Shown: positions 24,801-39,100 of the stretch, piece by piece
Layout of the letters: each line of letters opens with the position of its first letter
How positions within the stretch are numbered: the stretch's first letter is position 1
From: Cyclina sinensis
Taxonomy: Eukaryota > Mollusca > Bivalvia > Venerida > Veneridae
Length of the DNA stretch: 64,000 bases
Assembly (NCBI GenBank): GCA_012932295.1
Contig: JAAONU010000019.1
Span: 30,729,913-30,793,912 of the forward strand
Direction of reading: 5' to 3'
Notes under the pieces: model-generated
Database searches by the model: none
What the model was told of the DNA's origin: nothing
Seen by the model: only the letters and a program-made list of their open reading frames with translations
Position numbers and translations under genes: made by a program

Positions 24801-27800
24801 ATATTGCTGTTCTCACGTTTCTCACTACATGACTCAGCCAGTTGTTCTTGTTTGTCTTTCAGGGGAGCCAGAACAAATGGAGGATTATACAGTCTGTACT
24901 GACCTTCACCCTGAAATATCAATAAAAGAATAATGCTTCACTTCAACTTAGAACCATCTCATTTTTTCCCTAAATATAAAGGTTTTAAACTGCCACTCTT
25001 TCAAGCCTAATTCTACAAAAGAAGTCGAGGGTTCATAAGGGTCTGTCAATACAAATTTCCAGGACTTTTCAAGGCAATACACTTATCATACACTTTTTTT
25101 TTCCAGGACTATTATCATTTTTCAAGGACAACTCCAGGATACTGGAATATTCTTTTATAAGGATTTTTCACGAGCTGATGTCAAATTCAAGGAATTTTCT
25201 ATGCCTGCATGGACCCTGAAAACATGGGATCAACTGTCTAATTAGGTTCAATTCTAATTCTTGCAGAGAAAGCCCCTATTTCACTTTGAGCACATAAAAT
25301 GGGTAGTAAATGTGTCTTTAAATGATTTATTTTTGAAGCCCTGATAACTTCTGTTATGTCATACAAATCCTTTACTCTGAAAACTGATCAGATTTAAAGC
25401 CTCAATAAATACTATTTGTTTACTTCTGACATTTATGAAGAAAAGTGACCAATGCCGTGTAATGAACATTCATGCATAGAAAAGTGTGTAGGCAATATCT
25501 GATGATGCATTATGCACATGAGTAAACTGTTCTATCATTTGGAACTTATTCTGGATCGGTTTGCTCAGTGTATAAACACCACCCATTCGGCTGTAAAAAA
25601 AACCCACAATAATGATGTCGGCTGCAATTGGCTATCGACACAAAGGTTAAGATCGTCTGCATGTACATGGCGAGATTAGACTGCCTTATGAATTAATGTG
25701 GTAAGCAAGCGTATGTGTACAACACTTGATTGTTTGGTTATACATATATGTTAACAAATGGTAACTGATTTTACCGGTAATCAGTAAATTAATCTTCTGT
25801 GACGACAGTATTGGGTTGAAATTTTACCAAGGAATTAACAATTATTTTTTGTGATCAAGACATTTCTAAAACTGACTCATTTAGCAAAATTTTGTGGTGC
25901 TGACTGAATAATTTTTTATCAGTAATCATGTTATATATGTAGCTGAATTAATAATAAATAAACTGTCTGCATATATCAGTGATCTGTTCTTCAATGCAGT
26001 TAAAAACTAAATCTGATTTTATATACATGTATATGATGAAAATAATATTCATTCAACTTGTAAGAATGTTAATTAAAATGTTAAAAACAGTACATGAAAT
26101 ATGCATTTCTTCATAATTTTTTTTTTTTTTACTGTTTTTTGACAGGGTTTCAGGGGTTTTTATTGTTTTATATAATATAATGAAATTCACTCAGATGTTC
26201 TTGCTTTGTTACAAGCCGGTCACAATGGAAAACCACTTCTCCCAAGAATCCCCTCACTTCTTCCTATTACTGGTACAGGGAGAAGTCACTTCTCCCTAAA
26301 ATTTGGCCCTAGCAAGACCCCTGAGATTAAATATTTTAACATCTATCCAAAAAAAGGCTAAAGAGCTTTTGTATCACTTATCTTAAAGCAACAATAAGAA
26401 AATGGGATCAGATATAAAGCACAAGAGTATTATTTAAATACTAGTACATTCTCACAGAACTGCAAGGCCTGTTAGGAATTGGGGAATATCACTATATTAC
26501 TGAGTTGTACCCTGCTGGCTTGTGAGAAAATACAGAACTAGAAATGATAATATAAAAATAATTTAAAATAATCATACATATTTTCACACTTACATTTTCT
26601 TTCCTCTTCAGATGTATATCTGCTGCCGCAGCAGGACCAAATCCTGTGAGCGAGCGTCCAAGTACAGAATGAGTGAGATTCCATCTACAGCTTGTGAACA
26701 CAGAGAAAGCTATATTCTTTAGTAACTGGAATTGTTTGTTACTCTCCCTGGCATCAATAATTGTCTGAACTGGTATTATCTGTAGCAGAAATAGAATTGT
26801 CTGAATAGGTATTTAAGATTTATATATTCATAATCTGAGTCTAGCTGCAATGCTGAAATCTTTTATTTCAATAACTAGAATGCCCATTGGCAACAAGTTG
26901 AGCCAATAGGAAGCCTCCTATGGGGACGGGACTATGGCATGAAAAATGTCTTCGATCAATGTATAGAGTTTAAACAAATCATTTTTATAGATTTTGTGTA
27001 ATACTCAAAAAAAGCAAATTCTAGATAAAATGAAATGATTCAAAACTACTATAAAAGCCCAGCAGAAGTAACGGACTTATACATACACTACACTTACTCT
27101 TATTGTTCTCTGTTTCTCTGTAAAGTTTCAGTAAAAACTCTCTTATACTTATTTGTGCTTCAGTAAAAAAATAATAATAAAGGGAATTTGTTAAAAAAAA
27201 CTGTGCATAGTTATGCACCTTGTACAATGCACTTCTACTTAATGTCCCTAATCACTGTGTGAAGTTTCAATAAGCTCCATCTAAAAAATTTGAGTAATGC
27301 TTTAGAAAAATAAAAAATAAAAAAAATAATTCTAAATCTAAATAAACCAGACAGAGTTATGGGTCTTGTACACTGCACTTCCTCTAATTGTACTCTATCT
27401 CTTGCTAAGTTTCAACAAAGTCCCTCTTTTAGTTACTGAGTTTGGCTTAAGACAAAAAAAAAAAAACAATAAAGGGAAATGATTTTTTTTTTAATCTGGC
27501 AGAGTTATGTTTCTTGTGCAATGCTAAAATCTATCCAGTGACAAAGTTTCAAGACTGTTGCTTTTATACTTTAAGAGACATCATCCAGACTGTGACAGTC
27601 TTTTATATATAAACATGTTACTGTGACCTAGCCATTCCTGCAAAGGATATAGGTCTTGTGGGTGACACACTATCTCATCAAGATGAACTAATGTGACAGG
27701 GAATCTAAAAATCCCGCAATAAACTGAGAAATTATGGTACTGAAAAGATCTATCATAAACATTTTTAACTTTTAAGCTGTTACTGTGACCTTGTCCTTTG

Positions 27801-28507
27801 AGCTTAGAACCTGGGTCTTGCATTTGACACATTATCATCAACATGAAAAAAAGTACCAAGGTATTTAAAAATCCTTCCATGCATGGAGAAGTTATGGCCT
27901 CGACAAGCCAATCCTGATGGACAGATGCAAGTACATACACCAAACTGTGGTGCCAATAGTAAGGATGTCAAGCTATCCCCAAGCAGACTTGACAAGAAAA
28001 CAAAAATATTCTACAATACAATTTGAAGCACTGACTGTCAGGGCCTACTTCAGTGACAAAGGTCTAGTATTTTCCAAATTAGCAACATGCATTGCGCTCT
28101 AAAGTCTGGCAACGATACTAGTTGCAAACAAGTTTCCTTTCCACTGTGACATTTATTTCTCCACTTTAGAAAAATCATTTACATAATGTAGTTATTGTTA
28201 ACATTAAACTCATGGTGACTGATATACCTAAGGATCAAATGTACAACTTATCTTAAGTCATGAGAAGAATCCTAGTTTACCTGCAAATAGACATTGTTCT
28301 GCATGTATTCAGGCAGCTTCTGAACTATCTCCTGGTAGCACTTGAGTAGACCAATCACAGCAAGCCTGTTGAGGTCATCCCAGTCCTGATTGCCGTATGT
28401 GAATGGATTGACAATATAGATAACTATTGCTGGACCATCACTGCTAGAGTTGGAGTCTGGGATGTCTTCATGACTATCACGCTGCAAGTTCTCCCCGTGA
28501 GATCCTT
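21853..28507 (-). CDS. MED13: MED13 exons 22-29: PIWI-like C-terminal domain (residues 1474-2046)
   Basis: Conserved segments in order: [110 protein letters not shown] followed by RWFWSACP, and the C-terminal [20 protein letters not shown]. These are diagnostic of Med13_C. Exon 26 (533 nt) includes an acidic, less conserved insert ([16 protein letters not shown]), matching the Asp-rich stretch in vertebrates. Confidence 0.96.
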
Positions 28508-31500
28508 CTGTTAAATATAAGTGACCAGTAAAATGTATGTATGCAAAACAGAATTCTGTAAAATTTTGTTTAAAATATTTTTTCATACCAATTTCAATCA
28601 GTTTAATTTATCTGGAAGATTTTTATAATAAAAGAAGAAACTCAGCATTTTAACTCAAGTGCTTATTTCGACAGTTTATATTGCTGTTTGTTCTACAACT
28701 CGCTTTGAACAAAATTAACTTTCAATCATGTATAATATGAAAACAACAGCTCTGAATTTTTTTTTTCAAAGGTTCGAAACTGTGCACTATAACAAATCAA
28801 ATCTTATTTAGGTATCTCAGAGTGAGTAAGTCTTGAAGGTAAGTAAAGGCCCCTTGTTCAATTAAAACCTAGTTTAAATACCTTTTTCCTCCGAATGTGA
28901 GTTACTGAGATTCTCTGTAGAAGCATCAGGTGGTCTGTGGGTCGCAGGGCGTTGACTGGCTGCACTGGAGGCAAACATTGTCTTGAAGTCTGTCTGCTGG
29001 GCAAGGAATGGACCTGAAAGCATTCTTAAGCTGATACTAAAGTGTGTAAATTATTTCAAAAATCCCTTCCTTCAAGTTCCACATCCAAGCAGTTCATCTA
29101 TGAAAATTTAAAATTGATGGAAAGAAAGTAAGAGAACAAAGATGGAAGAAAATGAAAAAAAATACTCGCAAGCTTACCCAGATAATGCTTGCATGTCTGT
29201 GCATACAATTTCAGTTTTGCTGCCACTGGACTATCGGTGAGTAGTTTGAACCATTCATCCACATCTTGTTCACCAAGCTTCTGCAACATTGTTTTACCAA
29301 CTCGTAAAATTCCATCCCGTAACTTCTCTGATATGGGACAGTGTCTACCAAGTTTCAACCACTCATACATTGTGCCAAGTTCCTTGAAGAATGGTTTCAC
29401 TGAATTCATAATATAGTCATTCTCTGGTGTCACGATAACATAGGCAATATCTCTCCTGTGGCCATATGGTTCTAGAATAGCTTTATCCTGAAACAGAATA
29501 AAAGAAAATACTTTATCAAATGCACTACAATTTCATTAGTTTTGAGCATTTTATTAAACTACAGTTTAATACTGAAGTTTCATCATATCAATAGCAGATC
29601 AAAGTACATACTGCCAAAATCAGTGTAACAGCTGACACTACGATTATGATCCTTACAATGAGAGGGCTTTGTATTTCCTGCAAAGGACTTCATCAAGGGT
29701 TATCTAGAATTTTTTGTATTCACTTCTTTTTATGATTTGCCTAACCAATAATTTTCCAATAAAACCCTTGATGCATAGCATACTGCTGGTAAGCTGATTT
29801 CAGACAAGTCAATAATTGGAAAAAGATGCCAGACTTGTGGATTGTAAATTAAACTCAGCAGGAAATCTCCTGGAAGGGCCTTTAAAAATAAAAATTCCAG
29901 GATTCACTTATATTAACAATCGATAGAAAATAGTGTTTTTCTTTCTTGCATGTATATTTGGTTCCAGACAGAAAAGCCTTCCTATTACATATAAACGAAA
30001 AAACTTTTTACTTAAAAAAAACAACAAAAAAAAAATAAAAATTATCTTTAGTTTATGGAATTTAAACTACAGATTTTCGAGGATCATGGGCCCTAAGGGC
30101 TTATACATTTTAATGTTACTATGCAAAATGAACTAACAAGGGGAATGCAAAGTAAAATACTTACCCAATACCTGAGAGCATATGGCGAAACATTGGCTGA
30201 GTCTTTGTCATAACCAACCAATAAAGATGGAATAGGCTGAGGCTCACTGTTCTCATCTGAACCTGTGACAGAAAATAGAGAATGTGACAGCCTTGATCTA
30301 AAGGCAGAATGTTTGTATTCATATTGTAACTATGAATAAAAAGGTCTTAAATAATTTGTAAGTCTATCTAGCCTTTCAATTGGTTTTATATAAATAACAC
30401 CAGTTACGTCTAAAAAAAAAACAAAACAAAAAAACATTCATATGAAAGTGCTGGATAGCTTTGATACATTTGTTAAGTCTAAGTCCTAGAAAAGACATTA
30501 TGAGAAAACATTCACAGATTATTAATGAGCAATAAATACTCTTACAACTTTAACATTTACATAACATTATATCATGTATTTAAATAACATGTGGCAAATA
30601 TCAGTGAGACTGACAAAATAACAACACAACTGTCAAGCAGACAGACAGACAGACAATTCAAAGATGAAGCAATGTGTTTCCTCTTTCAAAATACCTAAGA
30701 GTCAAAGATCAATACATGATTAATAGATCACTTACCTCTTCCTGCTAACTGGTGAAACTCTATCCATGTTAGGGGACCCTGTAGTTTATAAGTATGTTCC
30801 CATAAGCGGGTTACCCTCTTATTTTGTATGGCATCTTGTAGCAAGGGCTGTAAACCCTTCAACAACCGAACACATTCCAGGGAGTTTTGTGGTATCTGAG
30901 TAGCACCTGGAATACAGGAAGTTATCCAAGCCATATATTCACTGCTTCCATAAACCTCTATCACTTTTTTTTTTTTTTCCACCCAGAGATGGTAATCACC
31001 CTCCTTTCGTTATGTTATTTATTTTCAATGCTGTCTTCCCCATAAAAAAAGAGCTAGTAAATGGGTGACAAGATAAACATGATTTTTTTCAGGCAGTTTG
31101 TAAATTTTCACTGATGTAGTTATTTCAGTAAGCGTGCTTGATATTGGCATCATCAATGTACTCTACTGTATTTTCAACCCTGACTAAAACTATCAAACCA
31201 CTACAATGCTATAACAACAGTTTACAAAATTCCCTCTGAAGGTTGCCATTTTAGCAAAATGATATGAAAATATACTGTGAAATATTTATCATATAAGGTT
31301 CTTCACAGCTATGTTTGATTTAAAAAAATTCTGTAATAAGGTTGAAGTAGGTATTGGGGATATAAATTAATGGTCGGTCCCGACTGCTACTGGCGAGGAA
31401 AATTGTAAATAAATTGTAAAACTGCTTAATTTAAAACTACATTAACATTTATAATAACATAATGAAATAAATTATGTTACAGCAAATGATTTTGTGTCAT

Positions 31501-33143
31501 CCACCTTGAAAATATTTGTGAAATAAAGCTAGGAGAGTCCCTATACTGCTATTAGTCGTCATCAACTAATCCCATTGTCACAACAATTAGCATAATTAAA
31601 GCAGGTGTTTTTACCTATGAGATGCAGATTTTGTTACTTTTACACCTTATTTCTGTCTCAACCAACTATAAGCATTTCTTCTGACCAAATAAACTGAACA
31701 CACTGAGCTTCAATGGTTCATGATGCCTTTGTTTAAGAAGGAAAATTAAACTGACCACAATTTCTGACTTGATAGAATAGGAATTTATCAATTTGTAGGT
31801 CACCCAAGGAACATTACAGCTAAGTTATTTTCAAACCAGTCAACTGGCTGCTGAGGAAGAGCCTTGAAGTTTTTCCTTTTGGTTGCCATAGTAACTGGAC
31901 TTCTGCATGTAACTCCATAAATTTCAAAAAAATCTGAAAGGGAGCCATGCAAGTACATTCTAGTAAAGATGAGCTGAAAGAGGCCAAACAGTTGAATACA
32001 ACTGTTGACAAATGGATGGACTCATTAGGCGATTGTAAAAGCTCACTTGGCATCTAAGTATAAAGTTTTCATCAGAAATTAAAATTGTTATCTTCAACTT
32101 TTCTTCAAGTTTCAAATACACAGAAAAGAGCACTATAAAGAAGCCTTAATACAGCAATATTACATACCCTGTAAAAAGGACCACTTGTGTAAGCAAGTTG
32201 TTTTCATAATACTATCCTCTAGTTTGTTCGGACAGTGTTCCATGGCTTGTCTACCCTGGTCTAAAGCTAAATATGACACATCATTGCCATCTGCAATAAA
32301 GAATGAATAACTCATACATAAATATATATGTGTGTTGCAAAGTAATTATACAACAACAACAACACTGCATATACTATAACTGCAGACTCAACACAGCACT
32401 GTTAAAGTTATATTACTGGCCATAACTGTCATAGAAAATTAACAAAATAAGAACTCCAAAATGTTTTTAACAATTATCAACACCCTATCTGCATGGTTAT
32501 TTTTCGTGAATGGCAAGGTGAGACAAATCAGGATTAAATTATCAAAAATATTTTATGACCTGCCGGTCTTGAATTGCTTCAGAAAATGCTGAACGCACTT
32601 TATGATACATTATCCTTAAAACAGACGTCAATGTAACATGATCAATTTTGAACACGTTGAACATGTGTCCTGGACAAGAACAGTGGATCATTCAAAACAA
32701 ATTAATTCAAAAGGATAGATGGACTAAAACATACTCCGATGTCAAAACCTTTACAATACTGAGAAAAATTGTAAAAATTACAGTTGGTGGAGAGGTTACA
32801 GGAAATGTAAAGTTGTTGTTTTTATATCTGCTGACATCCAGGAAAAAAGTCATGTTATAAGTGAAAATAAACAGCAAATTTCTTTTTAGCAAGTCGTTTA
32901 TGCATTGGTGTGAATATTTGCATAAAATGATGATAATGATTTATTTTTGTTAATGGGCAGTATTATAACTTTAAGTTATAAAATTCCATTTCATTTTGAA
33001 TTTCTTTTTTAGACATTTATATTTAATCTACACAACAAAATATTGATCACAATTAACTTTTTTTTCAGCATCAAAAAAAGTCCAAAAAAAAAAGACAGCA
33101 TCATCACTTAACAGGATACAACACAAACATGCTTCAATGCTTC

Positions 33144-33191
<48 letters not shown>

Positions 33192-36100
33192 CGCCTGCAA
33201 TTTGTTTTTTTTATATATTTAAAAAGTTTGAACTGAAACTGAAATCCATTTTGAAGAGCATTTACTGCTGATTCTGGCTATACACTGCAAAACCAACACA
33301 GAAAAAACATCCAACAAACTTATACAATAGAATTTTGGTTAAAGCAAGTAAGTTTTCGCAAATCATCAAATGACAATTTTTCAACCAGTGAAATGAGTGA
33401 AAAACAAAACGAATTATATCTACCTTGCAAATGCATAATATTCACAGGATTGCTTGGAAATGTTTGAGACCTAAATGCCAGTTTCTCCAATAATGTAACT
33501 GTGGAACAGGTTGGATATGGAACACAGAACTGGCCTATCAATAACTGAATCACAGACTGAGACACTTCCTCAATGTTTGGGGTAACCGTTACCCCATTCT
33601 CATCGACTTTATTGTAATCCAACGTTAATAAGTTCGATTTACGTGCATCCAAACGATTGTCATGAACACCAGTAATGTCAACTTCGTCTTCATAAAACAG
33701 GCCTGCAAAATGGCCAAACCTTTTGTTCATCACAGCACTAAATCCACATGTACACTTATACTCCTGTTCCCCTGTTGGGTTCGGAATATACACACCTAAG
33801 TCTGAACCTTTTATCGTCATATTACACACACAAATATTGCAACTATCAAAGTTATGATCCTTGAATAAATTAAGTATTGAGTCTGAGAGAACAACATTCA
33901 CTAGTAAACTGTGGGCTTCAGGAATTTGATTATTTGTTCCTATATTGTGGTTCATGTTTGAGTTTGGCGTTTTGTTGAGGTATGAAGAAGCATTTGATGC
34001 TGGTGACTGTAGTTCGTAGCTCATTGGCGTCTTTTGTTGACCGACACTGTTTTGAAACATAGCTGGTGATGCCTCAATGGTACTTGAAGGCATTCGAGCA
34101 GAAGAAATACTTGGCAGATTCTCAATGGAAGGGATGTTCATGTAATGACTGAAAAAAAAAAGAAAACCATACATTTTTTTTTTTAAAAAGCAAAAAAACA
34201 TAAACTGCTTATTTCACCACAACCATTCCCCCCTACCCCGAAAATGTCAAATAACTTATCTTCACAGTGTGTGGTCATTTATCATTCAATGACTGGTGAT
34301 CTAAACAGATTTTGAGTTTACATCCAGACCATTATAAAGAATTTACAAGCAAGGTCTTCTGAAAGCACAAGTTATTGTAAACCTTAGATCGGAATTTTTT
34401 TATTAAATAGAGGAGGTGCTCTATTCACCTTCCTGTAATTCATATTATTTTTATTATTTTAAACAAGCTTAAGAGAACCGAATCATTTCTGTACTTTCAT
34501 GTGCTCAAGAAATACTGTATTCACCATGATTAATACCTTTTTAAAACTGATCTTCTAACTTAACCTAAACTACAAACCTGACATGTTTATCTGGCATAGG
34601 TAAATGATACTGCCATGATGGTTTATAATCAGGAACATGTGGTGGAGGTGACAACTGGGAACTGTATAATTCTACTGGCGCATATTTAGCTGAACTAGGA
34701 AACTGAGCTCTCGTGTCCGGCTTGTACACAGACAACCCATCCTGAAAATATAAGAATGTTCAAACTCGAATGTTATTTGGGATTTTTTAACCCAAAAGTC
34801 TATACCTTGAGGCAGATGCAGAGACATCTAAAGGCTCTAAATTTTGAAATTCTTCATATAAACCACATAAATCATGCTTCTGGTAAAGGACAACAAACTT
34901 AAAACTCTTATGTATATAGGAGGCAGTAAGGAAAACAATCTCTATTGAAACTTTTAGGGTACAAGTTAAAATCATCAACAAGTAGACTGTACTTTTGATC
35001 TTCACCTTTAAGACACTAATATACCTCAATCCTTAAGAGTTCAAGGTCTGAACCTACATATTTTACAAAGAGTGCAAAACAAGATCTTGCAACTTACATC
35101 CATATCCAATTCTTATTAAATAACACCTGATCTCTTACTCCCTACTTTATTGCAAAACAATTACATAAAATGGGTTAGAATTTGGCTTCAAGAGTTGTTT
35201 TTTACCTTATTCAATTCTTCTACGAGTGAGTTAGCAGCTCCAATCTCTGCCTTAATGCTGCTGATACTTATTCCTTCCATAACAACAGGATGAGGCTCCA
35301 ATGGGGCTTCTATACTTGTCATGGGTGATAAAGCTGGGTTGTTCTCTAAGGAAGGTGGGGTTGGATACATTCTAGCTAACTCTGATGGAGCTAAATATAT
35401 ACATTTCAGAAATTGCTTTTACTTTAAATTTCATGAATATTTCAAAAGGAAAATGAAGTTAATATAGAGCTAGAGAGAAACATTAATATTTAAGGCCTTG
35501 TAAACATTTAACAGCACAGTATCAAATATTGCCCTACTACAAGTTTTTGTATTTCTGCCTTGAACCTTTTTTTTTTCTGAAGTTTAAAAAGATGAGAAAC
35601 AAACTACAGATTACATGGACTTTGTTCTTACAAGACAAAAACAATTACCCACACTATCATTAGACATTCCAAGTACAATAAAACCTTTACCTATACTTTC
35701 TATTGCATCTACTGGACCAGTATTAGGAAGTTTTGTAGACTTATGGTCTTCAACACTTTTTGGTGGACTTTGGGGAGCAAACTGTAAACAACAACACAAT
35801 ATTACCAAATTAGAATACTTGAAAACTTAGTTTAAACACAAAAATCTGCAGACTAATCTAATTTTGGCTTTCAGTATCTACCATTATTTAGCAATGAATC
35901 TGAAAAATAAAATCTTGTCCAAAAGAATGCAAGATGTACTTACTGCGTCGTCATTTGAGTCAGAATCTGATTCAAACAGGTTGTCGAGGTCTGAGAACTG
36001 GGGTTTAAGATCTACTTCTCGTGTTAGACTACCTCCCATCTGGGTGCCCGGGGTGGTAGGAGGAGATGTGATAGAGCTGAGATCTGTGGAAGTTAAAAAA

Positions 36101-39100
36101 ACATTCGATTTTGATTCTTCAACACATTTCTATAAGACAGCAGTAATAAAGCCACTAAACAGATAGTGTATAAGAATCCCATTTAACAGATTACTTACAT
36201 TTTGCATTTTTCAGTTTCACCAATAATCATCTGAGTAAACTGGCAATGAAGACTTTGGTAAAAATGGCATGCGAAAGGAAGTGATTTAATTTGTAACAAA
36301 GACAACCTACCTGCATTGCTTCTTTCATCTTTGAAGCCAAAGCTGTCTGTTGTACCATTTCTAGGCAAGTCAGTTTTCTCATCCTCCTGAAATAATGACA
36401 AACATATATGAGCAACTTGTCACATACACAACTTCTCACATTCATATTGAAACCTACTTAATAAATGTTCTTACAATAAATTCTCAAGATTGAAGAATGA
36501 AAATGTGTACAAGAAATCACTTAATTATGGGGACAGATGTGGAAAAAATATAAAGTTTGAAAACTATTGCAAAATATAGGTACAAACAAACCTTGAAGGG
36601 TGAATGCCTCTGAAACAGCTCATCACGGCTATTCCTCATTGAACCTCGTGATATTGTAGCAGGGGTACTAGATGATTCATCAGAGAAAGCATAGGGGTCA
36701 GGGGCTGGTGGTTGAGGTGAGAACGACCGTAAAGGTCGATGGTTCTGACCAGAATTTGAACTGAATCTCAAATCTTGTATGCCATTCAGCAACTCTGCTC
36801 GATCATAGCATACCTTTTTCAAAGGGTAATCCGACCTGAAACAGCACAATCAGCTTAAAATAAGTCATCAATATATTATTTATTTGTTCAAAGAAAGGAA
36901 TTACAAGAGCTGTCAGAATAACACTGGTGCCACCTTTCTACCCACAAGAAATCAAAGATTAATTAAAACTTAGCATGGAGAGCCTAAAACAACTTATGCA
37001 GAATTATCTACTCATAACCTAAAACTATGTTTAAACTTCCTGGACTCTCTTATTCTAAAGTAACTGACTCAAAACAGTACAGGCCCCTGTGAAGTTGACA
37101 TCTGATACACTGAGCACAAAATCAATAGGATTTATCTACATGAACCCAACCATCCTGTAAAGGAATCCTGAAGGTCCAGAAAGCAGTTATTCTTGAGTTA
37201 TTCATGGGAAACCACTTTAAGCATGAGCTCTGTGAGCTTAACCTTTGACCCTGTACACCTATATTAGTAAATATACAAAAAGGGTTCATCTACTTATTAC
37301 GCAAAAACATCCTGCAAAGTTTGAAGGTCCTTGGAGAAAATGTACTCGAGATAGTGATAAAAAACTGTTATCATTAGTAGACTAATAGGCCCTTGTTAGC
37401 TTGACCCTGCGGGCTGAAAAAATAGGAGTCCCCAACCAACCAGCAAAGTCTGAAATTCATTGGTTTCTGATTGGAAACCATTTTCAAAGAGCAGGTACTA
37501 TGAACTTTACCTTTGACCCTGTGGGCCCAAAAACAATGTGGTTCACCTAATCAGCAGGCCCAACTTAGCACAAAAGTGGTTTGTACAGTAAGTAACTTAA
37601 CAATGTCATTACCATTTATACAGGTAAGTAAATTCATTAACAGTCTGCTATTTGTAGAAGCTAGAACAGTTCAGGAAGGGGAGATTACTGCAGAAAAATA
37701 GTTGACACAGTACTTGTTACTATAGGTGCAAAGTGACTAGTCATTGCTATTTGTTAATTTGAAAAATATCCAAATATGTAACTTGCCAGAATCATGGCCT
37801 TTTTATTACTAGTGTGGTACAAGTAGAGCTTTAGATATACCAACTTGCCGAAATTGGTTAGATGTACTTATTTTCAAAGTGCAAAAAGGAGAGGTTACTG
37901 GGGAAATATTGATGCCACAGTTAAGTAACTTACCAGGGCCATGGCCTTTGTACTGGTAAGTGAGTATAGTACAAAGGCATTGGTACAAGCAGAAGTTAAG
38001 ATATAACCAACATCATTACATGCTGAAAGAGGTTAAACATACTGATGGACAGTTCAATTACTATATGCCTGGGGCCTAAAAATGTGGTTTCAATATGCCA
38101 TGAAAGAAATACAAATATTTTCTTACCAGTTTGAGACACTGTCAAAATTGTAGAGAGAATCTGTCACAAGCTCGTTCTGATCACCACCCTGTGTTGGCAA
38201 ACACGGCCGCTTGAAGGATTTATGATCTACTTGTTTTTGTTGCAACTTTAACCAACTATTTGTGTTGGCTTTTGCACTTTCAAAAGACTGTTGATTCCAT
38301 GACAACGGATGAGTCACAGTATTACTTTCTAACTTAATGACAGTATGAGGTTTATGAAAATGTGTATCACTAGTCACACTATTCACTGGCACACTGCTGT
38401 TATTATTATTCACATTTTGGCTGATATTTGGGTCAATTTGAGATATTTTTGGTACTATAGATTCCTTATCTGCATTTTTTAATACAGGTGGGTGAGGACT
38501 CAGTGTTGGCATGGTTGGATCCATACTGGCAGCGTTTTCCATGTGGGCATGGTTGTGTGAATCCTCCAAGGGGGAAGGTGCATTCGAAGGAGGAGATTCT
38601 ACACTTGTGGTAGGGTTCCCTGCTTCTGTATTCCCGTTCATTTGAGATGGAGCTTGTTGATTATGAGAACTTCCAGCCCCAGTTACTTGTACACCTGGCG
38701 CATTTATTCCTACTGCTGAATTATTTGACATCCGAGGCATAAACATGTCCATGTCAAAGTGAACAAACTCTTCCAAGACATTGTTTCTGCGGTGGAATGG
38801 CATGCTCCGGGTCAATCTTGACTGTTGTCTTTCAAGTAACTTATCTCCTTTTTTCTTTTCAAGCTGTTTACCTGCCAGCCCTGAGCTTGATTTGTTCTTT
38901 CCACGCAACCTAGGAGAGTATTGAATAACAGATCAGCACTAAGAATCTCAATAGCCTCAATCTCTCTAAATCCTTAATTCAATGTTGCTAAATGGTCTGG
39001 TACAATAGAACATTTCTTACTTCAACAGGCTAAAGAAAACAATAGGGCCATCATGGCCCTGGAATGCTCACCGGAGTACTTTAGTAATGGGGGTCTGCTG

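Noticed and set aside
33148..33190. Poly(A) tail of a processed pseudogene
   Set aside because: There is no upstream coding remnant and no flanking duplication; it is treated as a homopolymer run.
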